Assembly (NCBI GenBank): GCA_017509685.1 | Contig: JAFWPA010000065.1 | Location: 1-48,423, forward strand | Source of the DNA: Bacteroidales bacterium | GTDB lineage: Bacteria > Bacteroidota > Bacteroidia > Bacteroidales > UBA932 | Direction: 5' to 3' | Length of the DNA: 48,423 nucleotides | Shown here: in pieces, positions 32,922 through 41,701 of the stretch | Layout: each line of letters opens with the position of its first letter | How positions within the stretch are numbered: the first letter of the stretch is position 1 | The notes under the pieces: model-generated | Database searches by the model: none | What the model saw: only the letters and a program-made list of their open reading frames with translations | What the model was told of the DNA's origin: nothing | Made by a program: the position numbers and the translations under genes

Positions 32922-35435
32922 TTAGTCAAATTTCACTACCGTTACGCCGGCACCGCCAAACTGTACGTGTTCGTCTGTGGCCGATGTGACGCCGGGTACC
33001 GTTCGCACATACTTCTGGATCTCCTCTCTCAGGGCACCCGTTCCTTTACCATGCAAAATCCGCACCGATGGCACACCTAACATGATGGCATCGTCAATAT
33101 ATCGCATCACAATCTCCAGAGCGTCGTTCACGCGCTCTCCCCGCACGTCCAGTTCCAACTTAAACCGGGCCTTCCTTTCCGTCATGGCGGTGTCGTAAAC
33201 CTGGCGCGGCCGGGTGTCCGGCGCCTTGGCCACGGCCTTGAATTCGTTTGCGGTAATGCGCTCCACGCGGTCCAGGGGCAGTTTGGTGACCACGCTGCCT
33301 ACCACCACGCTTACGGCCTTGGTGCTCACCTTGGCCACTTCGCCCACCATTCCGTTGTCCTTGATGCGCACTTTTTCTCCCACTTTCAGGGGAGCGCTTC
33401 GGAAGGCGGCCAGTTTCTGGGCCTCGGCCTCCTCCTGTTCCATCTGTCGGATGGTTTCTCCGTCGGCCCGTTTGCGCTTGCGGGCTTTTTCGCGCTCTTT
33501 GCGCTCCTTGACGGTCTGCAGCTTCTTGTCGATGTAAGCATCGCGCTTGCCGCGGCTGTCGGCCAGCGCGCCCAGGAAGCCCTGCAGTTCGGCGCGGGCC
33601 TCTTTGGTCTGTTCCTTATCGGCCTGGGCCTCCTTGATGGTGCGGATGGTGCTTTCCACGCGTTTGTTGGCGTCGCGCACAATCTTTTCGGCCTCGGCGC
33701 GGGCTTCGTCCAGGATGCGACGGCGCATCTCCTTGATTTCCTCCAGTTCCTTTTCGTAGCGGTCTGTGAGGCCTTCCAGGGTTTTGTCGGTGGCTTTGAT
33801 GCGGGTGAGTTTCTCGTCCAGCTGGCGGCGGCTGCGGGCGATCTTGCGCAAGTTGCGCTCGATACCCACGAATTGCTCGCCGGCCCTTTCCTCTGCGTCG
33901 TGCACCAGGGGCTCCGGCAGGCCCATCTTGCGGGCCAGTTCAAAAGCGAAGGAGGAACCCGGCAGGCCCACTTCCAGCTGGAAGAGGGGAGCTACGGTGA
34001 CGGCGTCGAACTGCATGGCGCCGTTCACCACGCCGGTTTCGGCGCTGGAGGCGTACAGTTTCAGGTTGGTGTAGTGGGTGGTAATCACGCCGTAGGCCCC
34101 GCGGGTGTCCAGTTCGTGCAGGATGGCTTCGGCGATGGCGCCGCCCGCGGCGGGCTCTGTCCCGGAGCCGAATTCGTCGATGAGGATGAGCGTCTTGTCA
34201 TCGGCCACCCTGATCATCTCCTTCATGTCCGTGAGGAAGGAGCTGTAAGTGGAGAGGTCGTTTTCCAGCGACTGGTCGTCGCCGATGGAGACCATGATGC
34301 GGTCGAATACGGGCAGCTCCGACGTTTCTGACGTGGGGATGAGCATGCCCCACTGGAACATATACTGCAGCAGGCCCACCGTCTTCAGGCAAACGCTCTT
34401 GCCGCCGGCGTTGGGACCGGAAATGAGCAGGATTCTCTTTTCGGGGGTGAGCGTCACCGTGAGGGGGACGATTTCCTTTTTCTCCTTACGCAGGGATTTC
34501 TCCAGCAGGGGATGGCGGGCTTTCCGGAGGCTCAAGGAGCCGTCTACGGACACCACCGGCATGCCGGCGATGTAGTCCAGGGCCACCTGGGCCTTGGCCA
34601 TATTGAAGTCCAACTCTCCTACGAAGGTGGCGCCGGCAATGAGTTCCGGCACAAAGGGACGCAGGAATTCGGCAAACTCGTACAGGATGCGGGCAATTTC
34701 CCGGGTTTCGTCAAAGTGCAGCTGGGCAATCTCGTTCTGCAGGGCCACAATCTCGGCGGGTTCCATGAAGGAGGTCTTTCCCGTGGCGCTTTCGTCGTAC
34801 ATGAAGCCCTGGAACTGCCGCTTCTTGGCCGATGTGATGGGGATGAGCATCTTGCCGTCGCGGATGGCCACGCTGGCATCGGCCTCGGCCAGGCCTTCCT
34901 GCTGCGCCTGCCGCAGAATGGCGTTCATCCGCTTGGAGACGTTGATTTCCTTCTCTTTGATACTGCGCCGGATCTGGTAAAGCTGGTCCGACGCCGTATC
35001 CTTGATTTCTCCGTGGCGGTCCAGGATGGCGTCTATGCGGTGGATGACGTCGGCGGGGGCGTTCACGCCGGCCGCCAGGTGCTGCAGGTTGGGGTAGATG
35101 CCCTCCTTCACCGTGTGGAAGAAGTGCAGTGCCTTGCGCAGGGTGTCCAGCAGGGTGCGCAGCTTGCCCAGCGACAGCAGGTCGATGGACGCATTCTTGC
35201 CGATGGGCTCCAGGAAGGGGATAGCGTCGATGTAGCCGGCGGTAGGGAAGCTCTCCTCGAACATCAGGATGAGGCGCATTTCGTCGGCCAGCAGGTGGCG
35301 GCGGTGGATTTCCGCGGCGTCGGTGCAAAATTCTTCCCCGGCCACGCGGCCTGCCGCGTAGTCCGTGGAGCATCGGCCCTGAATGGCCGCCCGCACCTTG
35401 TCAAAGCCCAGTTTCGCTTCCAGCCTGCCGTCCAT
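32922..35435 (-). CDS. mutS2: MutS2 family endonuclease/ATPase
   Basis: The 837-aa protein lacks the mismatch-recognition domain of MutS. It has the core and ATPase (Walker A SGPNAGGKSVCLKT, Walker B LILIDEFGSGTEP, THYTNLKLYA). A long charged coiled coil (about 500-640) follows, then a KOW-like segment (GEKVRIKDNGMVGEV). The C-terminal Smr domain carries LDVRGERVNDAL and ILHGKGTGALR. MutS2 has been linked to suppression of recombination and to ribosome-collision rescue. It starts directly after the cdaA stop (TAGATG). Confidence 0.95.
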   Translation of the reverse strand: MDGRLEAKLGFDKVRAAIQGRCSTDYAAGRVAGEEFCTDAAEIHRRHLLADEMRLILMFEESFPTAGYIDAIPFLEPIGKNASIDLLSLGKLRTLLDTLRKALHFFHTVKEGIYPNLQHLAAGVNAPADVIHRIDAILDRHGEIKDTASDQLYQIRRSIKEKEINVSKRMNAILRQAQQEGLAEADASVAIRDGKMLIPITSAKKRQFQGFMYDESATGKTSFMEPAEIVALQNEIAQLHFDETREIARILYEFAEFLRPFVPELIAGATFVGELDFNMAKAQVALDYIAGMPVVSVDGSLSLRKARHPLLEKSLRKEKKEIVPLTVTLTPEKRILLISGPNAGGKSVCLKTVGLLQYMFQWGMLIPTSETSELPVFDRIMVSIGDDQSLENDLSTYSSFLTDMKEMIRVADDKTLILIDEFGSGTEPAAGGAIAEAILHELDTRGAYGVITTHYTNLKLYASSAETGVVNGAMQFDAVTVAPLFQLEVGLPGSSFAFELARKMGLPEPLVHDAEERAGEQFVGIERNLRKIARSRRQLDEKLTRIKATDKTLEGLTDRYEKELEEIKEMRRRILDEARAEAEKIVRDANKRVESTIRTIKEAQADKEQTKEARAELQGFLGALADSRGKRDAYIDKKLQTVKERKEREKARKRKRADGETIRQMEQEEAEAQKLAAFRSAPLKVGEKVRIKDNGMVGEVAKVSTKAVSVVVGSVVTKLPLDRVERITANEFKAVAKAPDTRPRQVYDTAMTERKARFKLELDVRGERVNDALEIVMRYIDDAIMLGVPSVRILHGKGTGALREEIQKYVRTVPGVTSATDEHVQFGGAGVTVVKFD

Positions 35436-36254
35436 CTACTTCTCTTCCTCCTGTGTCATGAGCGAGCTTAGCAGCTGCCGCAGCTCTTTTACGTCGTTAA
35501 CGGTTTGGATTTCTCCTCCGCGCACGAAACTCACGTTGCCGGTTTCCTCGGAGACCACCAGGACGTCGGCGTCGGTGTCTTCCGTTACGCCGATAGCCGC
35601 GCGGTGCCGCATCCCGTAATGGGCGGGGATGTCCGTGCGGTTGGTCATGGGAAGCTGGCAGCGGGCCGCGGCGATGTGGTCGCCTACAATGATCATGGCG
35701 CCGTCGTGCAGCGGGGAATTCTTGAAGAATATGTTGGTGATCAGACGCCGGTTGATGTCTGCCTCAAAGCAGTCTCCGGTGTTCATGTAGTCTTCCATGG
35801 AGCTCTTGTGCTGCAGCACGATAAGGGCGCCGGTTTTCTCGGCCGACATCGTGCGCACGGCCTCTACCAGTTCCTCCACGCTCTTGGAGCCCATCTTTTC
35901 CTCCTTGATGCCCAGCAGCCGGTTGAACAGTTGTCCCGTGCGGCGGGTAAGGCCCGTTTCCACGGCAAAACGGTTGAGCATATGGCGGATTTCCGGCTGG
36001 AACAGGATGATGAGGGCCAGGACGCCCACGTCCAGCACGGTGTTCAGCAGCACCGTCATCATGCGCATGTTCAGCGCGGTCACCACCCCCTGCAGGATGA
36101 GCAGGACCACCAGCACCAGCACGATGTTCAGCACGGTGGAGTCCTTCCGGATACCCCTGATGAGGAAAAAGATGAGCGTGGCCACCATCAGGATGTCCAG
36201 GACGTCGGCCCAGCCGAAGCTGATGAACCCGAATATGAGCAGTGCACGCAACAT
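35436..36254 (-). CDS. cdaA: Diadenylate cyclase CdaA (DisA_N family)
   Basis: The 272-aa protein has three N-terminal membrane segments and then the DAC domain, with HDGAMIIVGDHIAAARCQLP (DGA motif) and YGMRHRAAIGVTE (RHR motif), the catalytic signatures for making c-di-AMP from two ATP. c-di-AMP controls potassium and cell-wall homeostasis. It is the first gene of cdaA-mutS2-yraN-manC-like and ends with TAG overlapping nothing but directly abutting mutS2. A -7 box ends 6 bp before its ATG. Confidence 0.95.
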   Translation of the reverse strand: MLRALLIFGFISFGWADVLDILMVATLIFFLIRGIRKDSTVLNIVLVLVVLLILQGVVTALNMRMMTVLLNTVLDVGVLALIILFQPEIRHMLNRFAVETGLTRRTGQLFNRLLGIKEEKMGSKSVEELVEAVRTMSAEKTGALIVLQHKSSMEDYMNTGDCFEADINRRLITNIFFKNSPLHDGAMIIVGDHIAAARCQLPMTNRTDIPAHYGMRHRAAIGVTEDTDADVLVVSEETGNVSFVRGGEIQTVNDVKELRQLLSSLMTQEEEK

Positions 36255-36260
36255 AGTTTA

Positions 36261-36268
36261 CAAAGATA
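36261..36268 (-). promoter_or_regulatory. -7 box for the cdaA operon
   Basis: TATCTTTG on the minus strand lies 6 bp before the cdaA ATG, implying a leaderless or nearly leaderless mRNA. Confidence 0.6.
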
Positions 36269-36306
36269 GTCATTTTTTCCGGACAAACGACCCTGCGCGG
36301 CCTTTG

Positions 36307-36359
36307 ACCTGCAACCTGTAACGCGAAAATCGGCCAAAAGTGCGTTACAGGTTGCAGGT
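36307..36359. repeat. Perfect 18-bp inverted repeat with 17-bp spacer
   Basis: The left arm 36307-36324 (ACCTGCAACCTGTAACGC) and right arm 36342-36359 are exact reverse complements. The element lies between the divergent cdaA and aspartokinase promoters. It has no T-tail on either side, so a terminator is unlikely. Confidence 0.85.
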
Positions 36360-36386
36360 AGGGGGCGGAAAGTGACCAAGTTTTGT

Positions 36387-36394
36387 TAACTTTG
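36387..36394 (+). promoter_or_regulatory. -7 box for the aspartokinase/homoserine dehydrogenase gene
   Basis: TAACTTTG lies 19 bp before the ATG at 36414. Confidence 0.6.
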
Positions 36395-36413
36395 TGGGGC
36401 ATAAAAGAATTAT

Positions 36414-38480
36414 ATGTACAGAGTCCTTAAATTCGGCGGATCTTCCGTTGCTTCCGCCACCAATATGTCGCGCGTGCTGGATATTGTGGAGGCTGAGGCG
36501 AAGAAAGGACGCGTGATCCTGGTGAGCAGCGCCATTGCCGGCTGCACCGACGCCCTTTTGAGCGGCCTGGAAGAGCAGTTGCAGGAAATGGAGCAGCGGC
36601 ACGCCGATATAGTGACGCGCCTTTTCACCGGGGCCGACCGGGAATCCCTGCAGCGGAAGGTGGACGGCCTTTTCACGAAGATGCGCCAGGCGCCGGCCGA
36701 TGAAAGGGTGACCTTCGGCGAAATCTTCTCCACCACCATCCTGGCCGCCAAGTTGGAGACGGAAGGATACCGTACCGCATGGCTGGACTCCCGGGAACTG
36801 GTGGTTAAAGACAACGAGCCGGAGACCTTCCAGCGCATTAGCAAGACTCTCCAGGCCACCAAGGCCGATATCTTCGTAGCCCCCGGCTTTATCTGCCAGG
36901 ATGCTTCCGGCAAGGTTTCCACCCTGGGCCGCGGCGGCTCCGACTACAGCGCCGCCCTCTATGCCGCCGCCATCCAGGCCGACAGTCTCCAGATCTGGAC
37001 CGACGTTCCCGGCATCATGACCGCCAACCCCAAACAAGTGCCGGCGGCCCGTACCATCCCCCGCATGTCCTATGCGGCCGCACTGGAAATGGCGTCGCAC
37101 GGCGCCAAGGTGCTGTACGCCCCCACAGTAGCCCCGGCGATGGCCGCAAAAATTGCCATCGAAATACGTAACACTCTTGTTACAAACAGCAAATATACGA
37201 TCGTAGACAAAGAATCAGACGCGTCTGAGTGGATAGGTGTTGCATCGGAGGGGAATGTCATCCGACTGGTAGGGACCGAAAAAGCACCTGGTGACGAGAC
37301 CGGTATTGAACGGGTAAAAAAGGCCTTGGAAGAGGCCGGAATACAGGCCATAAAAGTTGAAAAAATAGGTAACAGTATTGTTACATTTGTGCGGGAAAGT
37401 GTCTTGGAGCAGGCTCTGAGGGCTATTCACCGTGCTTTTTTCCAGGAATTGCCCGTACAGGAGCTGAATCTGTTCATTGCCGGAGACGGTGCGGTGGCAA
37501 AAGCCCTTGTCCAGATGGTGCAGCAAAGCGCCGGAACGGTGAAAGAACGTACCGGCAAGCATCTTCGGATCGTGGGCCGGGCCAACAGCCGGAAATACGG
37601 CATCGACCTGGGCGGCACGCCGGAAATCGGCACGGCGGGAGATTACATCGACGCTGTGCTGCAGCTTGCGCCCAAGGGTTCCCTTTTCATTGATGCCACC
37701 AACAGCAAGACGCTTTACAAGCGCTACACAGACTTGCTGCAGGCCGGGGTGGGTATTGTCTCTTCCAACAGGCGTTCGTTCGCGGTGCCCTATGCCGAGT
37801 ATGCCGCCATGTTGTCGGCCGCCCGGGAAAACGGCGCCATCCTGCGCTACGAAACCACCGTGGGCGCCGCCCTGCCCATCCTGGAATCCATCTCGCGGGG
37901 CGCCAACAGCTGCGACGAAATCCTGTCCATCGAAGCAGTGGTGTCCTGCACCCTGAACCAGATCCTGAGCGAATACCAGCCCGGCGGAGAGTCCCTGGCA
38001 ACGCGCGTTAGAAAGGCTAACGCCATCGGCCTCACTGAACCCGATCCCCGCGTGGACCTGGGCGGCCGGGACGCCCTGCGCAAACTGCTCATTCTGGCCC
38101 GCGAGGCCGGCGTGCATCTGGAAGAAGACCAGGTGGTCATAGAGCCCGTTGTCCCGGAAAGCCTGCTGAAAGGCACCCTGGAGCAGTTCTACGAGGGATT
38201 GGAAGCTTATGAACCCGAATGGGCCCAGCAGGCGCGTATGGCCGCCGAGCAAGGCTTCCGCCAGCGTTTTGTGGCCTATCTGGAAAAGACACCCGAAGGC
38301 TACAAAGCGGGTATCGGCCTCAAGAATGTGCCGCCGGTGCACCCCGCCTACTACCTGCGCGGCACGGAGAACGCCATCATCGTGCGCAGCGCCTTCCACC
38401 CCTATCCCCTGGTGATTCAAGGCCCCGGCGAGGGCGCCCGCGAAGCCGCCAGCAGTATCCTCAACGACATCCTGCGATAA
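36414..38480 (+). CDS. thrA: Bifunctional aspartokinase/homoserine dehydrogenase (short ACT region)
   Basis: The 688-aa protein joins aspartokinase (1-265; KFGGSSV at 6-12, VSTLGRGGSDYSA at 168-180) to homoserine dehydrogenase (about 351-688; IAGDGAVAKALV, RYETTVGAALPILESI). It supplies aspartyl phosphate and homoserine for lysine/DAP, threonine and methionine. The linker of about 75 residues (272-345) seems to hold one ACT-like domain. Typical ThrA proteins of about 810-820 aa carry two. Allosteric control by threonine may therefore differ. It is followed 3 bp later by a lipoprotein gene. Confidence 0.95.
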   Translation: MYRVLKFGGSSVASATNMSRVLDIVEAEAKKGRVILVSSAIAGCTDALLSGLEEQLQEMEQRHADIVTRLFTGADRESLQRKVDGLFTKMRQAPADERVTFGEIFSTTILAAKLETEGYRTAWLDSRELVVKDNEPETFQRISKTLQATKADIFVAPGFICQDASGKVSTLGRGGSDYSAALYAAAIQADSLQIWTDVPGIMTANPKQVPAARTIPRMSYAAALEMASHGAKVLYAPTVAPAMAAKIAIEIRNTLVTNSKYTIVDKESDASEWIGVASEGNVIRLVGTEKAPGDETGIERVKKALEEAGIQAIKVEKIGNSIVTFVRESVLEQALRAIHRAFFQELPVQELNLFIAGDGAVAKALVQMVQQSAGTVKERTGKHLRIVGRANSRKYGIDLGGTPEIGTAGDYIDAVLQLAPKGSLFIDATNSKTLYKRYTDLLQAGVGIVSSNRRSFAVPYAEYAAMLSAARENGAILRYETTVGAALPILESISRGANSCDEILSIEAVVSCTLNQILSEYQPGGESLATRVRKANAIGLTEPDPRVDLGGRDALRKLLILAREAGVHLEEDQVVIEPVVPESLLKGTLEQFYEGLEAYEPEWAQQARMAAEQGFRQRFVAYLEKTPEGYKAGIGLKNVPPVHPAYYLRGTENAIIVRSAFHPYPLVIQGPGEGAREAASSILNDILR

Positions 38481-38483
38481 GTT

Positions 38484-39428
38484 ATGAAACGGTTTCTCCT
38501 CCTGTTTGCGCTCTGTGCGCTGGCCCTCACTTCGTGCAAGAAGGGAACAAACATTATCTACACCGTGGCAGCCGAAGATATCACGCCTTGCACGGTGAAG
38601 ATTGTGGCCCGGGTAAGCCAGCCCGAGGCATTTACCATGCCGCTGATGATTGTTTACCTGTCCCCCAGTCCCAATCTGCATTCGCAGGCCATAACGCCCG
38701 TCAAACTCTCGACCAGTGAAATAAAGGACGGGGAAATGACTGTTTTCTATCCCTATCTGGAACCGGAAATGGCTTATTATTTCTGGGTACGCGTCATCCA
38801 GGATGGCGTCAATTACGATTCGCCGGACTTTGGTTTCGTAACCCCGGACCTCCCTACGGGCATTATTGATATGGGGCTGAGCGTGAAATGGGCTTCTACC
38901 AACCTGGGGGCATCGGCGCTGGAAGAAGTGGGGGACAGCTTTGCGTGGGGAGAAGTTGAGCCCAAAACCAGTTTTGCCTGGGAGTATTATAAATGGTGTG
39001 AAGGCAGCAAAGATACTATCACCAAATACACAAAGGCCGATGGTAAAACAGTCCTGGAGCCGGAAGACGATGCGGCGCATGTCATTCTGGGAGGAAATTG
39101 GCGTATGCCCACAAATGAAGAATTCCGGGAACTGTTTGACAATTGCGACCTTTCCGCAACTCAATACAAAAGCACCCGGGGTGTAGCGTTGACAAGCAGA
39201 ATCAATAAGAACACGTTGTTTTTCCCCAACCACGTTGTTACCCTTTCCGGCGGAGCGGCAGTCTTGTATGGTGATTATTGGTCTTCTTCCGTGTATTTTT
39301 ATTCCGACGACGCAGATTCCGGTCAGGAGAATGCTTATAGATTCAATGCTTCCATCGGAGCAATGATTATGATACTCCCCGAACAGCGTTACGCTGCCGG
39401 TTTTATTCGGCCCGTTTTAGCAGAATAA
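38484..39428 (+). CDS. Lipoprotein with major-paralogous/DUF1566-like C-terminal domain
   Basis: The 314-aa protein has a lipoprotein signal ending LALTSC (Cys 18). A beta-rich N-terminal region of about 110 residues follows. The C-terminal domain (about 128-314) has MGLSVKWASTNLGAS, FAWGEVEPKTSFAW and GGNWRMPTNEEFRELFDNC, as in the Fibrobacter major paralogous/Lcl-like family of surface proteins. The function is unknown and it is probably surface exposed. It follows thrA closely and its last 26 bp overlap the convergent lipoprotein gene. Confidence 0.8.
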   Translation: MKRFLLLFALCALALTSCKKGTNIIYTVAAEDITPCTVKIVARVSQPEAFTMPLMIVYLSPSPNLHSQAITPVKLSTSEIKDGEMTVFYPYLEPEMAYYFWVRVIQDGVNYDSPDFGFVTPDLPTGIIDMGLSVKWASTNLGASALEEVGDSFAWGEVEPKTSFAWEYYKWCEGSKDTITKYTKADGKTVLEPEDDAAHVILGGNWRMPTNEEFRELFDNCDLSATQYKSTRGVALTSRINKNTLFFPNHVVTLSGGAAVLYGDYWSSSVYFYSDDADSGQENAYRFNASIGAMIMILPEQRYAAGFIRPVLAE

Positions 39429-39885
39429 GGGTAGCGTGCGCCTCTAAATAATGGTCCCAATAATTTCCGGTGCTTGCAGGGTACTTGAATTTGTTGTTGT
39501 ATACATCGGCTTTCAGTTCCATCTTCCCGGCAGAGAGGCTGACAACCTGCCACTCTTTCATTTCGCTCCAAGCCAAGTACTTGAAAAGAAAACGATTCCC
39601 GTCAATAAGAAGGGAATAATAGTCTGTAATGTACGGTTCTGAGTCTTGAATCTCTGTATAGGAATAACCTTCCTCGCTTTTCTGGATACGGATACCCGTA
39701 TTGTAAAAATCTGCGGTATGCAGCTCCCGGTTCTGCTGGGGCCAGTCTTCTCCGTCTAACTTATACTCAGCCTTGTAATAATCATAGTACCAGTCTCCCT
39801 CCAGATTATTCAGGGAAAGGCTCTCCTTTTTGCATGCCGAAAACACCAGCAGCAAAGGAAGCAAGTATTTGAGGACTCTGTACAT
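39403..39885 (-). CDS. Predicted lipoprotein, unknown function
   Basis: The 160-aa protein has a signal peptide and lipobox (YLLPLLLVFSAC, then KKESLS). The mature region, LEGDWYYDYYKAEYKLDGEDW ... SYTEIQDSEPY ... ATLILLKRAE, looks like a small beta-barrel, lipocalin-like outline, but I do not recognise the family. Its ATG shares one base with the dapB stop codon (TAATG), so it is the last gene of that transcript. Confidence 0.75.
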   Translation of the reverse strand: MYRVLKYLLPLLLVFSACKKESLSLNNLEGDWYYDYYKAEYKLDGEDWPQQNRELHTADFYNTGIRIQKSEEGYSYTEIQDSEPYITDYYSLLIDGNRFLFKYLAWSEMKEWQVVSLSAGKMELKADVYNNKFKYPASTGNYWDHYLEAHATLILLKRAE

Positions 39886-40547
39886 TACAACAATTCGCTA
39901 AATTCGTGAACGCCCTTTACGGTTTCCGTCATAAGGGCAGCCACCACGGCGCCTTTGGCCAGACCTTCGCGGGAGAAAGCCTCGTGGCTGAAAGTGAGCA
40001 GGTCGCAGTCCGACTCCAGGGTGAGGGTGTGGATGCCGGGCACCTCGCCCTCGCGGATGGAGGAGATTTCCGGCTTCTCGCCCAGTTCCTTTTCCACCAG
40101 CTTGCCCAGCGTGATGGCCGTCCCGGACGGTGCGTCCAGCTTATGGATGTGGTGGATCTCTTCAATCTTGGGCGTATATCCCGCGCCCTTCAGCAGGGCC
40201 GATGCCTTGGCCGCCGCGGCGAACAGCGCGTTCACCCCCAGCGAGAAGTTGGAAGCGAAGATGAGGGGAGTACCCGCGGCCTCGAAGGTCTTGCGCACAT
40301 CGGCCTCGATGTCGTGCCAGCCCGTGGTGCCCACAACCGCCGCCTTGAAATGCTGCGCGATGAACGGGTAATTGGCCCGGAAAGCCTCCGGCGTGGTGAA
40401 ATCGATGCACACGCACTCCCTGGCCACCGCCGGGTCCGTGCCCGTAATGTTCTCACTGGCCTCCACCAACTTGATGCCCCGCTTCTGGAGCTCCTTTTCC
40501 ACCATATGGCCCATCCGGCCGTATCCACTGATTATTACCTTGATCAT
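39885..40547 (-). CDS. dapB: 4-hydroxy-tetrahydrodipicolinate reductase
   Basis: The 220-aa NAD(P)H enzyme of DAP/lysine synthesis has the nucleotide-binding start ISGYGRMGHMVEKEL, DFTTPEAF, SNFSLGVNALF and the catalytic EIHHIHKLDAPSGTA segment. The length is slightly short but usual for Bacteroidota. It is separated from the M20 gene by an 89-bp spacer that holds an inverted repeat also found before dapF. Confidence 0.95.
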   Translation of the reverse strand: MIKVIISGYGRMGHMVEKELQKRGIKLVEASENITGTDPAVARECVCIDFTTPEAFRANYPFIAQHFKAAVVGTTGWHDIEADVRKTFEAAGTPLIFASNFSLGVNALFAAAAKASALLKGAGYTPKIEEIHHIHKLDAPSGTAITLGKLVEKELGEKPEISSIREGEVPGIHTLTLESDCDLLTFSHEAFSREGLAKGAVVAALMTETVKGVHEFSELL

Positions 40548-40587
40548 CGTCTTGTTCTAAGTGCTTGATTATCAATATTGTTGCAGT

Positions 40588-40617
40588 TTTTCTTTAGTCC
40601 GTTTAGCCTAAAGAAAA
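40588..40617. repeat. Inverted repeat upstream of dapB
   Basis: TTTTCTTTAG (40588-40597) and CTAAAGAAAA (40608-40617) are perfect arms around TCCGTTTAGC. The arms match those of the repeat upstream of dapF at 45183-45212. There is no T-run after the 3' arm on either strand. Confidence 0.75.
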
Positions 40618-40636
40618 TTCTAAACACGTCTGTGTA

Positions 40637-41701
40637 TCAATTAGTTAGCAGCGTAGCGTACAGCCGCTTATAGATATCCACCGCGTTTTCCAGGTCCTTT
40701 ATCAGGATATGTTCGTCGTCCCGATGCGCGAAACGGATGCTTCCGGGGCCGCAGATGATCTTGTGGCCGAAGCCCGTCAGGTGCGGAGCGTCGCTGCCGA
40801 ACGCCACCGGGGCCGATTCAAAGCCGGGAAGCGTAACATAGTGCGCTGGCGTGTCGCCTGTCCCACGAGCTGACGCACAAATTTTTCCGAGGGGGCTCTG
40901 CCCCCTATTATCCCCCGCGGCCTCCGGCCGGTCGCTCTGCAGAGCGACTTGGATACCCCCCTCTTTCAAGAAGGGAGCCATCCACTTCTGCACCGCCTGA
41001 TGTGAGAGGAATGTAGTGCGGAAGTACAGCCGGCAGGTAAGTTCCGGCGCCAGGATGTTCTGCGGATTGTCGCTGTGCACCAGGCCGATGTTCCAGGTGG
41101 TCTCTCCCAATTCCGGATCCACACCCCAGTCAACGGCCTTTAGTTTATTGTAGAAATCATTGAACAGCTCCACGGCACTAACGCCATACTGCGGATACCC
41201 GGAATGGAACGCCTTGCCGGTAAACTTCAAATCGTAAGACAACGTGCCCTTGGAGGCGCTTACCATCTTGTTTTCCGTGGGCTCTCCCACAATGAGAAAC
41301 GGCGCTTCAAACCCCGTCTTGGAAAACGCCTTGGCGCCCCAGCTACCCGTCTCCTCTCCCGCCAAAAGCAACAAGCCAAAATTGGTGCAACCACTCGCCT
41401 CCAACTCCTTACACGCCGTGTACATGGCAAAAAACTGCCCCTTGGCATCGCAGCTCCCCCTTCCTTTTACAATTTCTTTTTCTAAAGTGGGCTCAATGTA
41501 CGGCGGAACGGTGTCCATATGGGTGCAGAAGACTACCTGCGGCTTGCCCCAGGAGAGGAGGAGGTTCAGGGTGCCGTCTCCTACTTCGAAGGACTGTTTG
41601 GACGGGGCTTCCAGATGTTCCAGAAGCCATTCGGCCACTTTCCGCTCCTTTCCGGAAGTGGAATCAATGGCTAACATGTCCTTAAACAAGTTCCAATTCA
41701 T
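40637..41701 (-). CDS. M20 family deacylase, candidate succinyl-diaminopimelate desuccinylase
   Basis: The 354-aa metallopeptidase has M20 zinc-site motifs FCTHMDTVPP, GRGSCDAKGQ, LAGEETGSWGAKAF, IVGEPTENK and the final AHRDDEH. In this position, next to asd, dapD, dapA and dapF, it most likely removes succinate from succinyl-DAP (DapE role). An acetylornithine deacetylase-type activity cannot be excluded. Residues of about 255-280 (SDRPEAAGDNRGQSPLGKIC) look like an insertion and are encoded by a cluster of palindromes. The flanking GDTPAHYVTLPGF agrees with relatives. It overlaps asd by 4 bp. Confidence 0.85.
   Translation of the reverse strand: MNWNLFKDMLAIDSTSGKERKVAEWLLEHLEAPSKQSFEVGDGTLNLLLSWGKPQVVFCTHMDTVPPYIEPTLEKEIVKGRGSCDAKGQFFAMYTACKELEASGCTNFGLLLLAGEETGSWGAKAFSKTGFEAPFLIVGEPTENKMVSASKGTLSYDLKFTGKAFHSGYPQYGVSAVELFNDFYNKLKAVDWGVDPELGETTWNIGLVHSDNPQNILAPELTCRLYFRTTFLSHQAVQKWMAPFLKEGGIQVALQSDRPEAAGDNRGQSPLGKICASARGTGDTPAHYVTLPGFESAPVAFGSDAPHLTGFGHKIICGPGSIRFAHRDDEHILIKDLENAVDIYKRLYATLLTN
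40890..40948. repeat. Cluster of three palindromes inside the M20 gene
   Basis: The first hairpin is AGGGGGC-TCT-GCCCCCT (40890-40906). The second is CGGCC-TCC-GGCCG (40918-40930). The third is the perfect 18-bp palindrome GTCGCTCTGCAGAGCGAC (40931-40948). They lie in the segment encoding the apparent insertion and keep the reading frame. Confidence 0.75.

Noticed and set aside
36414-39885. Near-identical starts ATGTACAGAGTCCT in the aspartokinase gene and the lipoprotein gene at 39885
   Set aside because: A 14-bp match in 48 kb on two strands is expected by chance, and the similarity ends after about 20 bp.
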